64,000 bases of DNA from Paenibacillus phyllosphaerae. Lineage in GTDB: Bacteria; Bacillota; Bacilli; Paenibacillales; Paenibacillaceae. This document shows, piece after piece, positions 33,632-42,920 of the stretch; within the stretch, counting starts at the first letter, position 1; each line of letters begins with the position of its first letter. Under the pieces are notes generated by a model. The model was given only the letters and a program-made list of their open reading frames with translations. It was not told the origin of the DNA and ran no database searches. The position numbers were made by a program, and so were the translations under genes. The stretch covers positions 124,001-188,000 of the forward strand of contig NZ_JACHXK010000003.1 in assembly GCF_014192105.1 (NCBI RefSeq). Reading direction: 5' to 3'.

Positions 33632-35871
33632 CCGTCTATATCGATTCGCGCAATAGCGCAAGATACGCATTCGGCGATGACGGGCAGCAGATTCTGAATC
33701 TGCTGGCCCGCCGCTATGTCGGCGCCAATCCGCCGATTCCGTTCGCACACCGCGCCTTCTCGCGTCAGGGCATGCTGCAGAACGAAGAAGGCTTGTACGA
33801 TATGGATTTATCCGTCAAGCTGCCGCAGGCGGCCCACGGCGATTATGCCTATGTCTATGGTCTGGTGTGGAGCGACAACGAGCGTTCGATCGACTGCAAT
33901 CTGGAGCCGATCGGCCCGATCCGTCTATATATGAATGATCAGCTTCTCTTCCGCACGTCCGCTGTCGAGGAGATGGATCCGGATGCGCGCGTCGTCGTTC
34001 CGATGCTATTCTCCCCAGGCTGGAACCGGATACTTATCGAGGCACGGCGGACGCCCGCAGGCTTCGGCTGCCGCTTCGGCGCGGATGAAGCCAAGGTGCG
34101 CATCTTGAATGTGCTCGCGCCTTTTGCCAGTCGGGAAGGCAGCGCTGGCTGGGTGTATTCCGAGCCGGTGAAGGCGCCTCGTTACGGCGTCGACGCATGG
34201 CCTGACGAACAGCAAGAAGAGGCAGCGACCGGCTTGAACTGGCTGCCGCGTACGAACTGGACGGATGACGAAGCCGCTGTGCCGAATCTGGAACGGCTAT
34301 ACGGTCGGCCGGAAGCGCGCGTGGCCGGCTACGGCTGGGCAAGGCTGCCAATTACCGGCGCGGGACCGCTCGTGCTGGAAGGCCGCGTGTTCGGACCGGC
34401 ATCGGTATGGATCGATGGCGAGCTCGTGCTCAGCCTTTCTGAAGCCGGAACATTCCGCCAAAGCTTGACGCGTTCGATCGGCAGCGGTCACTTGTTAGTC
34501 CGCACCGAGAACGGCCCGCAAGGCTGGGGCTTCGAACTGAACGTTTCGGCTGGCGGCAAGCCGATTGTGCTCGAGCAGCCCGTGCATGTGCATGGTTACG
34601 GCGGCGCCTGGCTCTATGCCGGACCGGTTGCGGCCAATGGCGAAGTTAGCGCATCAGCCGTCTGCCAAACATCCGAGCTGCTGCCATGCGTGGACCTTAA
34701 CGGCCGTTCTGCAGGCTATACCTATTGGAGCTTGGACGCACCGGATACCCGGCTTCGCCCGTTCTACGAGAACGCGATGCTGAGCAACAAGTGGACGACA
34801 GGAACGGCGACGAACTTCGGGCGCTGGGACTATCCGCTTGGCGTCACGATGTACGGTCTGCTCCGTACTTCGCAAGCCATCGGCAGCGACGAATTGTCCG
34901 AGTATGCGCTGTCGCATATTCGCAGCTGTACGGACATGTATGACTACGCGCTGTGGGATAAAGCCGAATACGGGTTCCCGAGCATCAACCATCAGTTGGT
35001 GCTGATGAAGATGCTGGATAACTGCGGTTCTTTCGGCTCCGCTATGCTGGAGGCGCACTTGCGTGCCGGGGACGACAATTTCCCCCGCATTGCGGACACG
35101 ATCGTGGACTTTATGCTGAAGCGGCTGGAACGGAAAGAGGATGGCGCGTTCTTCCGGCTTAGCGAAGGCGAGTATTTCGACAAAACGATGTGGGCGGACG
35201 ATCTATACATGAGCGGTCCCTTCCTGACTCGCTATGCAATCGTAAGCGGGAAGCAGGAAGTCATGGACGAGGCCGCACGGCAGTTCCTGTTGTACCGGGG
35301 ATACCTGTTCATGGAAGATCAGCAGATTATGTCCCATGTGCACGATTTCAAATACGGCCAGGCGACGCGCGTACCGTGGGGCCGCGGCAACGGGTGGGTG
35401 CTGTTCTCCTTAAGCGAGCTGCTCGAGCACCTGCCGAAGGATCACGAGAACCGCGAAGCGCTGCTCGACTTCTTCCAGTCCATGTGCGATGGCGTTGCCC
35501 GTCTGCAAAGCGATTCGGGGTTGTGGCGGCAGGTGTTGAATGAGCCGGAAGCGTATGAGGAAGCGTCGTGTACGGCCATGTTCGCTTACGCCTTCGCGCG
35601 CGGCGTCCGTTTCGGATGGCTCGATGATGAAGCGCGGTTTACGGAGTCGGCTCACAAAGCTTGGCGCGGACTTACCAGCGTCGCGATCGACCGCTCAGGC
35701 AACGTCCATGGCGTATGCAGCGGCTCCCGCTATTCGTTCTCGCCGGACTATTACATGTATGACCTGCGTACGGTGGTCAACGACAACCACGGCATCGGCA
35801 TCATGATGCTCGCAGGCGTAGAGGTCAGTCTCCTCAAGTCTTGGCTCGGTAATGGAGCGCTTACAAAATAA
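33628..35871 (+). CDS. GH105-like unsaturated uronyl hydrolase with N-terminal beta domain
   Basis: A 747-residue cytoplasmic protein. Residues ~370-740 form a GH88/GH105 alpha/alpha barrel: WDYPLGVTMYGLL, YGFPSINHQLVLMKMLDNCG, MWADDLYMSGPFLTRYA (the catalytic aspartate region of YteR-like enzymes), VPWGRGNGWVLFSLSELLEHLP and GLWRQVLNEPEAYEEASCTAMFAYAFARGV. These enzymes hydrate the double bond left by polysaccharide lyases, releasing unsaturated galacturonate or glucuronate. The first ~360 residues are an additional beta-sandwich region, longer than in YteR (~370 aa total). ATG 33628 overlaps the previous stop. It ends the operon that starts at 27295, pointing to rhamnogalacturonan, glycosaminoglycan or similar uronide use. 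Confidence 0.85.
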   Translation: MTVYIDSRNSARYAFGDDGQQILNLLARRYVGANPPIPFAHRAFSRQGMLQNEEGLYDMDLSVKLPQAAHGDYAYVYGLVWSDNERSIDCNLEPIGPIRLYMNDQLLFRTSAVEEMDPDARVVVPMLFSPGWNRILIEARRTPAGFGCRFGADEAKVRILNVLAPFASREGSAGWVYSEPVKAPRYGVDAWPDEQQEEAATGLNWLPRTNWTDDEAAVPNLERLYGRPEARVAGYGWARLPITGAGPLVLEGRVFGPASVWIDGELVLSLSEAGTFRQSLTRSIGSGHLLVRTENGPQGWGFELNVSAGGKPIVLEQPVHVHGYGGAWLYAGPVAANGEVSASAVCQTSELLPCVDLNGRSAGYTYWSLDAPDTRLRPFYENAMLSNKWTTGTATNFGRWDYPLGVTMYGLLRTSQAIGSDELSEYALSHIRSCTDMYDYALWDKAEYGFPSINHQLVLMKMLDNCGSFGSAMLEAHLRAGDDNFPRIADTIVDFMLKRLERKEDGAFFRLSEGEYFDKTMWADDLYMSGPFLTRYAIVSGKQEVMDEAARQFLLYRGYLFMEDQQIMSHVHDFKYGQATRVPWGRGNGWVLFSLSELLEHLPKDHENREALLDFFQSMCDGVARLQSDSGLWRQVLNEPEAYEEASCTAMFAYAFARGVRFGWLDDEARFTESAHKAWRGLTSVAIDRSGNVHGVCSGSRYSFSPDYYMYDLRTVVNDNHGIGIMMLAGVEVSLLKSWLGNGALTK

Positions 35872-35928
35872 TTTGCTTAGGTTGTCATACATTCGCTCGC
35901 AAGAGCATCTTTTTTAATAATTCTCACT

Positions 35929-36230
35929 ACAAGCATAGACAGGTTCTCAATCTTATCTACATGGCTTGTAGTCCTCCGGAGTGAAACACGTATCGCCACT
36001 AACTCTGGCGATCGTTGTTTCACCTTGAAATACAAGCGTAGATAGATTCATGTCTATCTAGAGAACTTGTATTTCTCCGGAGTGAAACACGTATCGCCAC
36101 TAACTCTGGCGATCGTTGTTTCACCTTGAAATTCAAGCGTAGATAGATTTCATGTCTATCTAGATCACTTGTATTTCTCCGGAGTGAAACACGTATCGCC
36201 ACTAACTCTGGCGATCGTTGTTTCACCTTG
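35929..36230 (+). repeat. three tandem ~101-bp units of hairpin repeat family II
   Basis: Units start at 35929, 36031 and 36132. Each has a first stem (in units 2 and 3: TAGATAGA ... TCTATCTA, flanked by CAAG/CTTG) and then a block identical in all three, running from CTCCGGAGTGAAAC to TTGTTTCACCTTG. The block folds as GTGAAAC...ATCGCCA (loop CTAACTC) TGGCGAT...GTTTCAC. The first stem is divergent in unit 1. The array fills the gap between the GH105 gene and iolD; it is not a CRISPR, since the inter-block parts are themselves near copies. Confidence 0.92.
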
Positions 36231-36231
36231 G

Positions 36232-36245
36232 GTTAAGCGCTTAAT
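36232..36245 (+). promoter_or_regulatory. TTAAGCGCTTAA palindrome before iolD
   Basis: A perfect 12-bp palindrome TTAAGCGCTTAA (36233-36244), 23 nt before the iolD start and just after the repeat array. It matches the GTTAASCGCTTRA pattern seen at 24497 and 57033 and has a LacI/CcpA-like CG centre. Probably an operator for the iol operon. Confidence 0.5.
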
Positions 36246-36267
36246 CTCACACAAAGGCGGGGATTCG

Positions 36268-38133
36268 ATGAAGACGATCAAGTTGTCGATGGCGCAGGCA
36301 TTGCTCAAGTTTCTCGACAACCAATACGTATCGATCGATGGGGTAGAAACGAAATTCGTCAAAGGCGTCATGGGCATATTCGGGCATGGAAACGTGACAG
36401 GCATCGGCGAAGCGCTCGAGCGCAGTCCTGGCAGCCTGAGTTTCATCCAGGGCAAGAACGAGCAGGGCATGGCCCATGCGGCAGCAGCGTTCGCCAAGCA
36501 GAACGGACGCAAGCAAATCTACGCTTGCACATCCTCCATTGGACCAGGCGCGCTAAACATGGTGACGGCAGCCGGTACGGCAACCGTCAACCGAATTCCG
36601 CTCCTGTTGCTCCCGGGCGACAACTTCGCTTGCCGCCAGCCCGATCCGGTGCTGCAGCAGCTTGAAGATCCAAGCGACTATACGGTGTCGGCGACAGATG
36701 CGTTCAAGCCGGTCAGCCGGTATTGGGACCGAATCGTTCGGCCGGAGCAACTGATCACCGCCGCGCAGCAAGCGATGCGCGTACTGACGGATCCGGCGGA
36801 GACGGGCGCCGTTACGCTGGCATTGCCGCAGGATGTACAGGCGGAGACATACGACTATCCGGAAGCTTTCTTCGAGAAGCGCGTCCACATCCTGGACCGC
36901 AGACCTCCCGCACGCGATGCGATCGCACGGGCAGCCGAGCTGCTGGTTGGCAAGCGCAAGCCGCTTCTGATCGCAGGCGGCGGCGTCCATTACAGCGATG
37001 CGACGGTGGAGGTCGCGGCATTCGCGACGGCATTCGGCATTCCGGTCGCCGAGACGCAGGCAGGCAAGAGCGCGCTGGCATGGGATCATCCGTTGAACAT
37101 GGGCGGCGTCGGCGTCACGGGGACGCTTGCGGCGAACCGGCTGGCCAAGGAAGCCGACGTTATTATCGGCGTAGGCACCCGCTATTCGGATTTCACGACG
37201 GCCTCGAAATCGGCGTTCGGCAACTCGGACGTGCACTTCATTAATATCAACGTCAATGCGTTCGATTCCGTGAAATTAAACGGCGTATCGGTTACGGCGG
37301 ACGCCAAAGAAGCGATTCGCGCGCTCCATGCGGCGCTGGCGGAAGCGAACTACGCAAGCGGCTATGCCGAAGGCGAGCTGGCTGGACACAAGGCGGAATG
37401 GGATCGCGAAGTTGACCGTTTATATACAACCGAACATGCAGATGGCTTATCGCAGACGCGGGCGCTCGGCGTTATCAATGAGTCGCTCAAGCCGTCAGAT
37501 GTGATCGTCGCAGCGGCAGGAAGCTTGCCGGGCGACCTCCACCGGTTATGGCGTCCATCTGAACCGAAAACCTATCACATGGAATACGGCTTCTCCTGTA
37601 TGGGTTATGAAGTGAGCGGCGCATTCGGCGCGGCATTGGCGGAACCGAATCGGAACGTCTATGCGGTCGTTGGCGACGGCAGTTACCTGATGCTCCATTC
37701 CGAGCTGGTCACGAGTCTGCAGGAAGGCGTGAAGATGACGGTGCTGCTCTTCGACAACAGCGGCTTCCAGTGCATCCATAACTTGCAGCGGAGCCAAGGC
37801 AGCGACGGTTTCGGCAACGAGTTCCGCTATCGCGAGCAAGCTACCGGACGACTTAGCGGCGGCTACATGCCAATGGACTTTGCCGCTCATGCGCGCAGCT
37901 TGGGCGTAAGCGCTTATACGGTCCGTACGGCCGGCGAGCTTCGCGAGGCGATTGCGCAGGCAGCTAATGAACCGGTATCGACGCTGATCGAGATCAAGGT
38001 TCTGCCCGGCACGAATACGTCGGGCTATGAATCCTGGTGGCGGGTCGATGTGCCAGCCGTATCCACAAGCCCGAAAGTCGAGGCGGCGCAGCGCGCGATG
38101 GCCGAGGAAACGAGCAAAGCCAGAGAGATCTAG
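36268..38133 (+). CDS. iolD: 3D-(3,5/4)-trihydroxycyclohexane-1,2-dione hydrolase
   Basis: A 621-residue thiamin-diphosphate enzyme that opens the ring of trihydroxycyclohexane-1,2-dione to 5-deoxy-glucuronate, the third step of myo-inositol breakdown. N-terminal ThDP-binding domain with GVMGIFGHGNVTGIGEAL and QGKNEQGMAHAA (catalytic Glu region); middle domain GKRKPLLIAGGGVHYSD; C-terminal cofactor motif VVGDGSYLMLHSELVTSL...FDNSGFQC (GDG to N). Length matches the family (~635). Start ATG 36268 with AGGCGGGG upstream; the frame is open farther up through the repeats but that is not coding. First gene of iolDECAGB. Confidence 0.95.
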   Translation: MKTIKLSMAQALLKFLDNQYVSIDGVETKFVKGVMGIFGHGNVTGIGEALERSPGSLSFIQGKNEQGMAHAAAAFAKQNGRKQIYACTSSIGPGALNMVTAAGTATVNRIPLLLLPGDNFACRQPDPVLQQLEDPSDYTVSATDAFKPVSRYWDRIVRPEQLITAAQQAMRVLTDPAETGAVTLALPQDVQAETYDYPEAFFEKRVHILDRRPPARDAIARAAELLVGKRKPLLIAGGGVHYSDATVEVAAFATAFGIPVAETQAGKSALAWDHPLNMGGVGVTGTLAANRLAKEADVIIGVGTRYSDFTTASKSAFGNSDVHFININVNAFDSVKLNGVSVTADAKEAIRALHAALAEANYASGYAEGELAGHKAEWDREVDRLYTTEHADGLSQTRALGVINESLKPSDVIVAAAGSLPGDLHRLWRPSEPKTYHMEYGFSCMGYEVSGAFGAALAEPNRNVYAVVGDGSYLMLHSELVTSLQEGVKMTVLLFDNSGFQCIHNLQRSQGSDGFGNEFRYREQATGRLSGGYMPMDFAAHARSLGVSAYTVRTAGELREAIAQAANEPVSTLIEIKVLPGTNTSGYESWWRVDVPAVSTSPKVEAAQRAMAEETSKAREI

Positions 38134-38167
38134 AACTACGGATCAGCATAGCGAGGAGGACGCATGA

Positions 38168-39094
38168 ATGGACGATCACAAGGCTTTTCGCATCGGCATC
38201 CATCCCATCAACTGGGTGGGAGAGGACGTCCGCGAGCACGGAGCGGACACGACGTTCGAGACGATCGTGAACGATATAGAACGACTTGGGTTAACCGGCA
38301 CGGAGATGGGGCGCAAGTATCCGCAGGACCCGGAGGTGCTGAAGCATGAATTATCCTCACGGGGCATACAACTCGTCTCCCAGTGGAAGTCCGTGCTCTT
38401 CTCGGATCCCGCATACCGGGAGCAGGAGCTAGCGGCCTACCGGGCGCATGCCGAGTTCCTGCACAGTATGGGCAGCAAGGTCATCAGCACGGCGGAGGTA
38501 GGCGGATCGCTGCATTTTGATCCGCGCCGTACGCCTAACGAGAAGGAAGTACTCCGACTCGACGAGGCCGGTTGGCAATCGCTCGCCGAAGGGCTGAACG
38601 AGGCAGGCCGGATCGCACGCGAATATGGCCTCGCGCTGACTTACCATCACCACGGCGGGACGGTCGTGGAATCAGGTGAAGAAATCGACCGACTCATGGA
38701 GTTGACCGATCCATCCCTCGTCTCCCTGCTGTACGACACGGGACACGCGTATTATGGCGGAGCTGATCCGCTGCAGGTGCTGCGCAAGCATTATGACCGC
38801 ATTGCCTATATCCATCTGAAAGATGTCCGTCCGGATGTACTTGCGGAGGCACGGGAGGAAGAGGCGGATTTCGTCACCTGTATCCGCAAAGGCGTGTTCA
38901 CGGTTCCGGGCGACGGCTGCATCGATTTCGCGCCAATTATCGCAGAGTTGGTCGATCGTGGCTACAACGGCTGGGCAATGCTCGAGGGCGAACAAGATCC
39001 GGCCACTCATCCACCGTATGAATATGCGCGCAAAGCGCTTGACTATATCGACGCACTCGTTCCAGGCGGTGCGCGGGAGGGAGCTCAGCCATGA
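38168..39094 (+). CDS. iolE: myo-inosose-2 dehydratase
   Basis: A 308-residue TIM-barrel lyase that removes water from 2-keto-myo-inositol to give the dione used by IolD. Family features: IGIHPINWVGEDVREHG at the N-terminus, TGTEMGRKYP, LVSQWKSVLFSDP, ALTYHHHGGTVV (metal ligands), LLYDTGHAYYGG, YIHLKDVRPDV and GDGCIDFAPI. Start ATG 38168 follows GAGGAGG, 34 nt after iolD. The stop overlaps the iolC start as ATGA. Cofactor in the family is Co2+/Mn2+. Confidence 0.95.
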   Translation: MDDHKAFRIGIHPINWVGEDVREHGADTTFETIVNDIERLGLTGTEMGRKYPQDPEVLKHELSSRGIQLVSQWKSVLFSDPAYREQELAAYRAHAEFLHSMGSKVISTAEVGGSLHFDPRRTPNEKEVLRLDEAGWQSLAEGLNEAGRIAREYGLALTYHHHGGTVVESGEEIDRLMELTDPSLVSLLYDTGHAYYGGADPLQVLRKHYDRIAYIHLKDVRPDVLAEAREEEADFVTCIRKGVFTVPGDGCIDFAPIIAELVDRGYNGWAMLEGEQDPATHPPYEYARKALDYIDALVPGGAREGAQP

Positions 39095-40107
39095 CCAATC
39101 ATAACGTCACGTTCGATGCGGCGAAGCCGCTGGATTTTACCGCAATCGGCCGCTTGTGCATCGACCTGAACGCGAACGAGATTAACCGCCCGATGGAAGA
39201 GACGGTAACCTTCACCAAATATGTAGGCGGCTCGCCGGCGAACATCTGCATCGGCATGTCCCGACTTGGACTGAAGACCGCCTTCATCGGCAAAGTTGCC
39301 AATGACCAGATGGGCCGCTTCATTACCGGTTATCTGGACAAGGAAGGCATCGACGCGACAGGCGTATCGATCGACCGGACCGGAGCCGTCACGGGACTCG
39401 CGTTCACCGAGATCAAGAGTCCGACGGACTGCAGCATTCTGATGTACCGGGACAATGTCGCGGATCTGAAGCTGGAAGCGGGCGAAGTGCCTGAATCCGT
39501 CATCGCCGATAGCAAAATGCTCCTCATCTCCGGCACGGCGCTGGCGAAGAGCCCGTCGCGCGAAGCGGTGTTCCAGGCGCTGGAATATGCGAAGCGTCAC
39601 GGTGCCGTCATTGCCTTCGATCTCGATTACCGCCCGTATACGTGGACGTCCGAGGAAGAGACGGCCGTTTACTATAACCTCGCGGCCGAGAAATGCGACA
39701 TCATCATCGGGACGCGGGAAGAGTTCGACATGATGGAGCGTCTGGAGAACAATCCGCAGCGGGACGACCGCATCACGGCGTCCAAGTGGTTCGACCACTC
39801 GGCGCGCGTCGTCATCATCAAGCACGGCAAGGAAGGCTCGATCGCCTATACGAAGGACGGCGCCTCCCACCGGGCAAGAAGCTTCCCGGCCAAAGTCGTG
39901 AAGACATTCGGCGCGGGCGACTCCTACGCAGCCGGCTTCCTTTACGGCCTGATGCAAGGCTGGGACATTAGCGCAAGCATGGAGTTCGGCAGCGCCGCCG
40001 CGTGCATCGTCATCTCCAGCCACAGCTGCTCGGACGCCATGCCGCAAGCTCCACAAGTGCATGAATATATTGAACGCTGTCTGGCAGGCGAAATTTCTAG
40101 TAACTAA
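39091..40107 (+). CDS. iolC: 5-dehydro-2-deoxygluconokinase
   Basis: A 338-residue PfkB-family sugar kinase that phosphorylates 2-deoxy-5-keto-gluconate. GGSPANICIGMSRLGLKTAFIGKVANDQMG is the N-terminal PfkB signature, and VVKTFGAGDSYAAGFLYGL the C-terminal one with the catalytic base Asp (GAGDS). KPLDFTAIGRLCIDLNANEI is typical of IolC. It overlaps iolE by 4 nt. Its product normally goes to the aldolase IolJ, which is not encoded in this window. Confidence 0.95.
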   Translation: MTNHNVTFDAAKPLDFTAIGRLCIDLNANEINRPMEETVTFTKYVGGSPANICIGMSRLGLKTAFIGKVANDQMGRFITGYLDKEGIDATGVSIDRTGAVTGLAFTEIKSPTDCSILMYRDNVADLKLEAGEVPESVIADSKMLLISGTALAKSPSREAVFQALEYAKRHGAVIAFDLDYRPYTWTSEEETAVYYNLAAEKCDIIIGTREEFDMMERLENNPQRDDRITASKWFDHSARVVIIKHGKEGSIAYTKDGASHRARSFPAKVVKTFGAGDSYAAGFLYGLMQGWDISASMEFGSAAACIVISSHSCSDAMPQAPQVHEYIERCLAGEISSN

Positions 40108-40147
40108 ATATGATTATGTTTCCTCAACAATGAGCGGAGGAAGAGGG

Positions 40148-40198
40148 ATGAATCGTAGAAGCGAAAGCGTTCGCCTTTGTGAGTGGATTCCTACCTAA
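40148..40198 (+). CDS. possible 16-aa leader peptide between iolC and iolA
   Basis: ATG 40148 is preceded by GGAGGAAGAGG and encodes [16 protein letters not shown], then stops. The hairpin GCGAA-AGCG-TTCGC lies inside it. It occupies the unusually long 197-nt gap before iolA. A translated leader or merely chance; low confidence. Confidence 0.25.
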   Translation: MNRRSESVRLCEWIPT

Positions 40199-40304
40199 GC
40201 AAATTCATCCAACAGAATCCACGAACAACAGCGATCTAAGTTCATCACTCTTACGCAGCGGTTTCTTGTTAGAAACATCAATTCAATCGAAAGAGGGATC
40301 TCCC

Positions 40305-41762
40305 ATGACCAACGCAATCGCTCAAACCTTGAATAACTTCATCGGCGGACAATGGGTGCCGTCCCGTTCCGGTAAGACCGAGCCGGTCTATAATCCGGCG
40401 ACGGAAGAAGTATTGGCCCATGTGCCGATCTCGTCCCGAGAAGAGCTCGACGAGGCGGTCGCCGCCGCGAAGGTCGCGTTCCGCAGCTGGAGCAAGACGC
40501 CGGTTCCGCGCCGGGCGCGCGTGCTGTTCAAATACCAGCAGCTGCTCGTCGATCACTGGGAAGAGCTGGCTCGCCTCATCACGCAAGAGAACGGCAAGAG
40601 CTACACGGAAGCTTACGGCGAAGTGCAGCGCGGCATCGAATGCGTCGAATTCGCGGCAGGCGCGCCGACGTTGATGATGGGCAAGCAGCTCCCGGACATC
40701 GCATCCAATCTCGAATCGGGCATGTACCGCTATCCGATCGGCGTCGTGGGCGGCATTACGCCGTTCAACTTCCCGATGATGGTGCCGTGCTGGATGTATC
40801 CGCTTGCGATCGCGTGCGGCAATACGTTCGTGATGAAGCCGTCGGAGCGGACGCCGATCCTCGCCGCTCGTCTTGCCGAGCTGTTCGCCGAAGCTGGACT
40901 GCCGGCCGGCGTGCTGAATATCGTGCATGGCGCGCATGACGTGGTCAACGGTATTCTGGAGAATCGTGACGTCGCCGCGGTTTCCTTCGTCGGTTCGCAG
41001 CCGGTCGCCGAATACGTCTACAAGACCGGAACGGCGCATGGCAAAAGGGTCCAGGCGCTGGCTGGCGCGAAGAACCACTCGATCGTCATGCCGGATGCGG
41101 ACCTCGACGCTTCCGTGAATCAGATCGTGAACGCGGCCTTCGGTTCTGCAGGCGAACGCTGCATGGCATGCGCGGTCGTCATCGCGGTCGGCGACGTTGC
41201 CGATTCCCTCGTGGCGAAGCTTCAGGAAGCGGCCGACGCGATCACGATCGGCAACGGCCTGAATGAAGGCGTCTTCCTGGGTCCGATTATTCGGGATTCG
41301 CACAAAGCGCGCACGCTCGGTTACATCGAGGCGGGCGAGCAGGAAGGCGCAACGCTGCTGCGCGACGGGCGCAAAGATGCGGCTGCGAGCGAAAGCGGCT
41401 ACTTCGTCGGCCCGACGATCTTCGATCACGTCAGCTGCGAGATGAAGATCTGGCGGGATGAAATCTTCGCGCCAGTCCTCTCCGTCATGCGTGCCGCAAC
41501 GCTCGACGAAGCCATCGAGATTGCGAACCGTTCAACGTTCGCGAACGGCGCATGCCTGTTCACGCAGAACGGCAGCCATGTCCGCCAATTCCGCGAGACG
41601 ATCGATGCCGGCATGCTCGGTATCAACCTCGGCGTTCCAGCGCCAATGGCCTTCTTCCCGTTCTCCGGCTGGAAGGAATCGTTCTACGGCGATCTTCATG
41701 CCAACGGCACGGACGGCGTCGAGTTCTACACGCGCAAGAAAATGGTGACAGCTCGCTGGTAA
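40305..41762 (+). CDS. iolA: methylmalonate-semialdehyde dehydrogenase (CoA-acylating)
   Basis: A 485-residue aldehyde dehydrogenase that turns malonic or methylmalonic semialdehyde plus CoA and NAD+ into acetyl- or propionyl-CoA and CO2, the last inositol step. Features: [63 protein letters not shown], and the catalytic Cys286 in [31 protein letters not shown] near the end. Start ATG 40305 behind AGAGGGATC; the frame extends to 40179 but those residues are not family-like. Length agrees with Bacillus IolA. Confidence 0.95.
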   Translation: MTNAIAQTLNNFIGGQWVPSRSGKTEPVYNPATEEVLAHVPISSREELDEAVAAAKVAFRSWSKTPVPRRARVLFKYQQLLVDHWEELARLITQENGKSYTEAYGEVQRGIECVEFAAGAPTLMMGKQLPDIASNLESGMYRYPIGVVGGITPFNFPMMVPCWMYPLAIACGNTFVMKPSERTPILAARLAELFAEAGLPAGVLNIVHGAHDVVNGILENRDVAAVSFVGSQPVAEYVYKTGTAHGKRVQALAGAKNHSIVMPDADLDASVNQIVNAAFGSAGERCMACAVVIAVGDVADSLVAKLQEAADAITIGNGLNEGVFLGPIIRDSHKARTLGYIEAGEQEGATLLRDGRKDAAASESGYFVGPTIFDHVSCEMKIWRDEIFAPVLSVMRAATLDEAIEIANRSTFANGACLFTQNGSHVRQFRETIDAGMLGINLGVPAPMAFFPFSGWKESFYGDLHANGTDGVEFYTRKKMVTARW

Positions 41763-41872
41763 TTGCGGCTGACCTGCACATATAGGGCCGTCATACGGCA
41801 TGGATGCACAAATAAGCGAAGGAAGGGCGCGCGCGATTAGCAACAGCGCGCCCGAATCGGGAGGAACGCAGC

Positions 41873-42895
41873 ATGGGCAAGGTGAGAGTGGGCATTATCG
41901 GCGCAGGGCGCATCGGCAAGATTCATGCCGATAATCTGCTTCGCATGGGAGACGCGGAAGTCGTTGCGGTCAGCGATCTGTTCGCGAACGACGAGCTGAA
42001 CGCATGGGCAAGCGAGCGCGGCATCGGGCTCGTAACGACGGACAGCGCCGAACTGATCGGGCATCCGGACATCGACGCCATCTTTATTTGCTCTTCGACG
42101 GACACGCATGTCCCGTTGATTATCCAGGCGGCAGGCGCCGGCAAACATATTTTCTGCGAGAAGCCGGTCAGCATGGACGTGAACCGGACTCGCGAGGCGC
42201 TCGAAGCGGTAGAGAAGGCTGGCGTGAAGCTGCAGATCGGCTTTAACCGCCGGTTCGACCATAACTTCAAACGGCTGCGACAACTGGTCGAGCAAGGGCG
42301 CGCGGGCGATCCGCATTTGATCAAAATCACGTCGCGTGACCCGAATCCGCCAAGCGCGGCCTACATTCAAGTATCCGGCGGCATCTTCATGGACATGGCG
42401 ATCCATGACTTCGACATGGCCCGGTTCATGGCCGGCAGCGAGGTCGTAAGCGTGTTCGCGCAAGGCGCGGTGTTGGTGGATCCGGTATTCGCCGAGTATG
42501 GCGATCTCGACACGGCAATCACCACGCTTACGTTCGAGAACGGAGCGCTCGCCGTCATCGATAACAGCCGCCGCGCCGCATACGGCTACGATCAGCGCGT
42601 CGAGGTGTTCGGTTCCAAGGGTGCCGTCTCCGCCGACAACGATTACCCGAACACGGTCGTCATCAGCGACGAGGAAGGGGTCGTGCGCGACAAGCCGCTG
42701 CATTTCTTCCTGGAGCGCTACAATGATGCTTATATCGATGAAACGAGACAGTTCATCGAGAGCGTGCTGCACGACCGTCCGCTCCCGGTAGAAGGCTTCG
42801 ACGGGCTGCAAGCAGAGTTGATTGCGCGCGCGGCGAAAGAATCCGTTAAGCTGGGCAGACCGGTGAAGCTTGCCGAGCTGACAGCGTTGGCATAA
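41873..42895 (+). CDS. iolG: inositol 2-dehydrogenase
   Basis: A 340-residue Gfo/Idh/MocA oxidoreductase, first step of the pathway: NAD+-dependent oxidation of myo-inositol to 2-keto-myo-inositol. Rossmann motif GIIGAGRIGKIHADNLL; catalytic Lys97 in FCEKPVSMD, the same position as in Bacillus IolG; GFNRRFDHNF; and MDMAIHDFDMARFM with the substrate-binding Asp and His. C-terminal dimerisation sheet intact. ATG 41873 follows GGGAGGAACGC, 110 nt after iolA. Confidence 0.93.
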   Translation: MGKVRVGIIGAGRIGKIHADNLLRMGDAEVVAVSDLFANDELNAWASERGIGLVTTDSAELIGHPDIDAIFICSSTDTHVPLIIQAAGAGKHIFCEKPVSMDVNRTREALEAVEKAGVKLQIGFNRRFDHNFKRLRQLVEQGRAGDPHLIKITSRDPNPPSAAYIQVSGGIFMDMAIHDFDMARFMAGSEVVSVFAQGAVLVDPVFAEYGDLDTAITTLTFENGALAVIDNSRRAAYGYDQRVEVFGSKGAVSADNDYPNTVVISDEEGVVRDKPLHFFLERYNDAYIDETRQFIESVLHDRPLPVEGFDGLQAELIARAAKESVKLGRPVKLAELTALA

Positions 42896-42920
42896 TGAAG
42901 GAACGGAGCGTGATATACGA

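Noticed and set aside
35929-36230. CRISPR array
   Set aside because: Only three units, the parts between the identical blocks are near copies of each other, the block is a ~55-nt hairpin, and no cas genes are present.
36169-36267. N-terminal extension of iolD into the repeat array
   Set aside because: The residues are encoded by the hairpin repeat; the ATG at 36268 has a good ribosome site and starts at the family-typical position.
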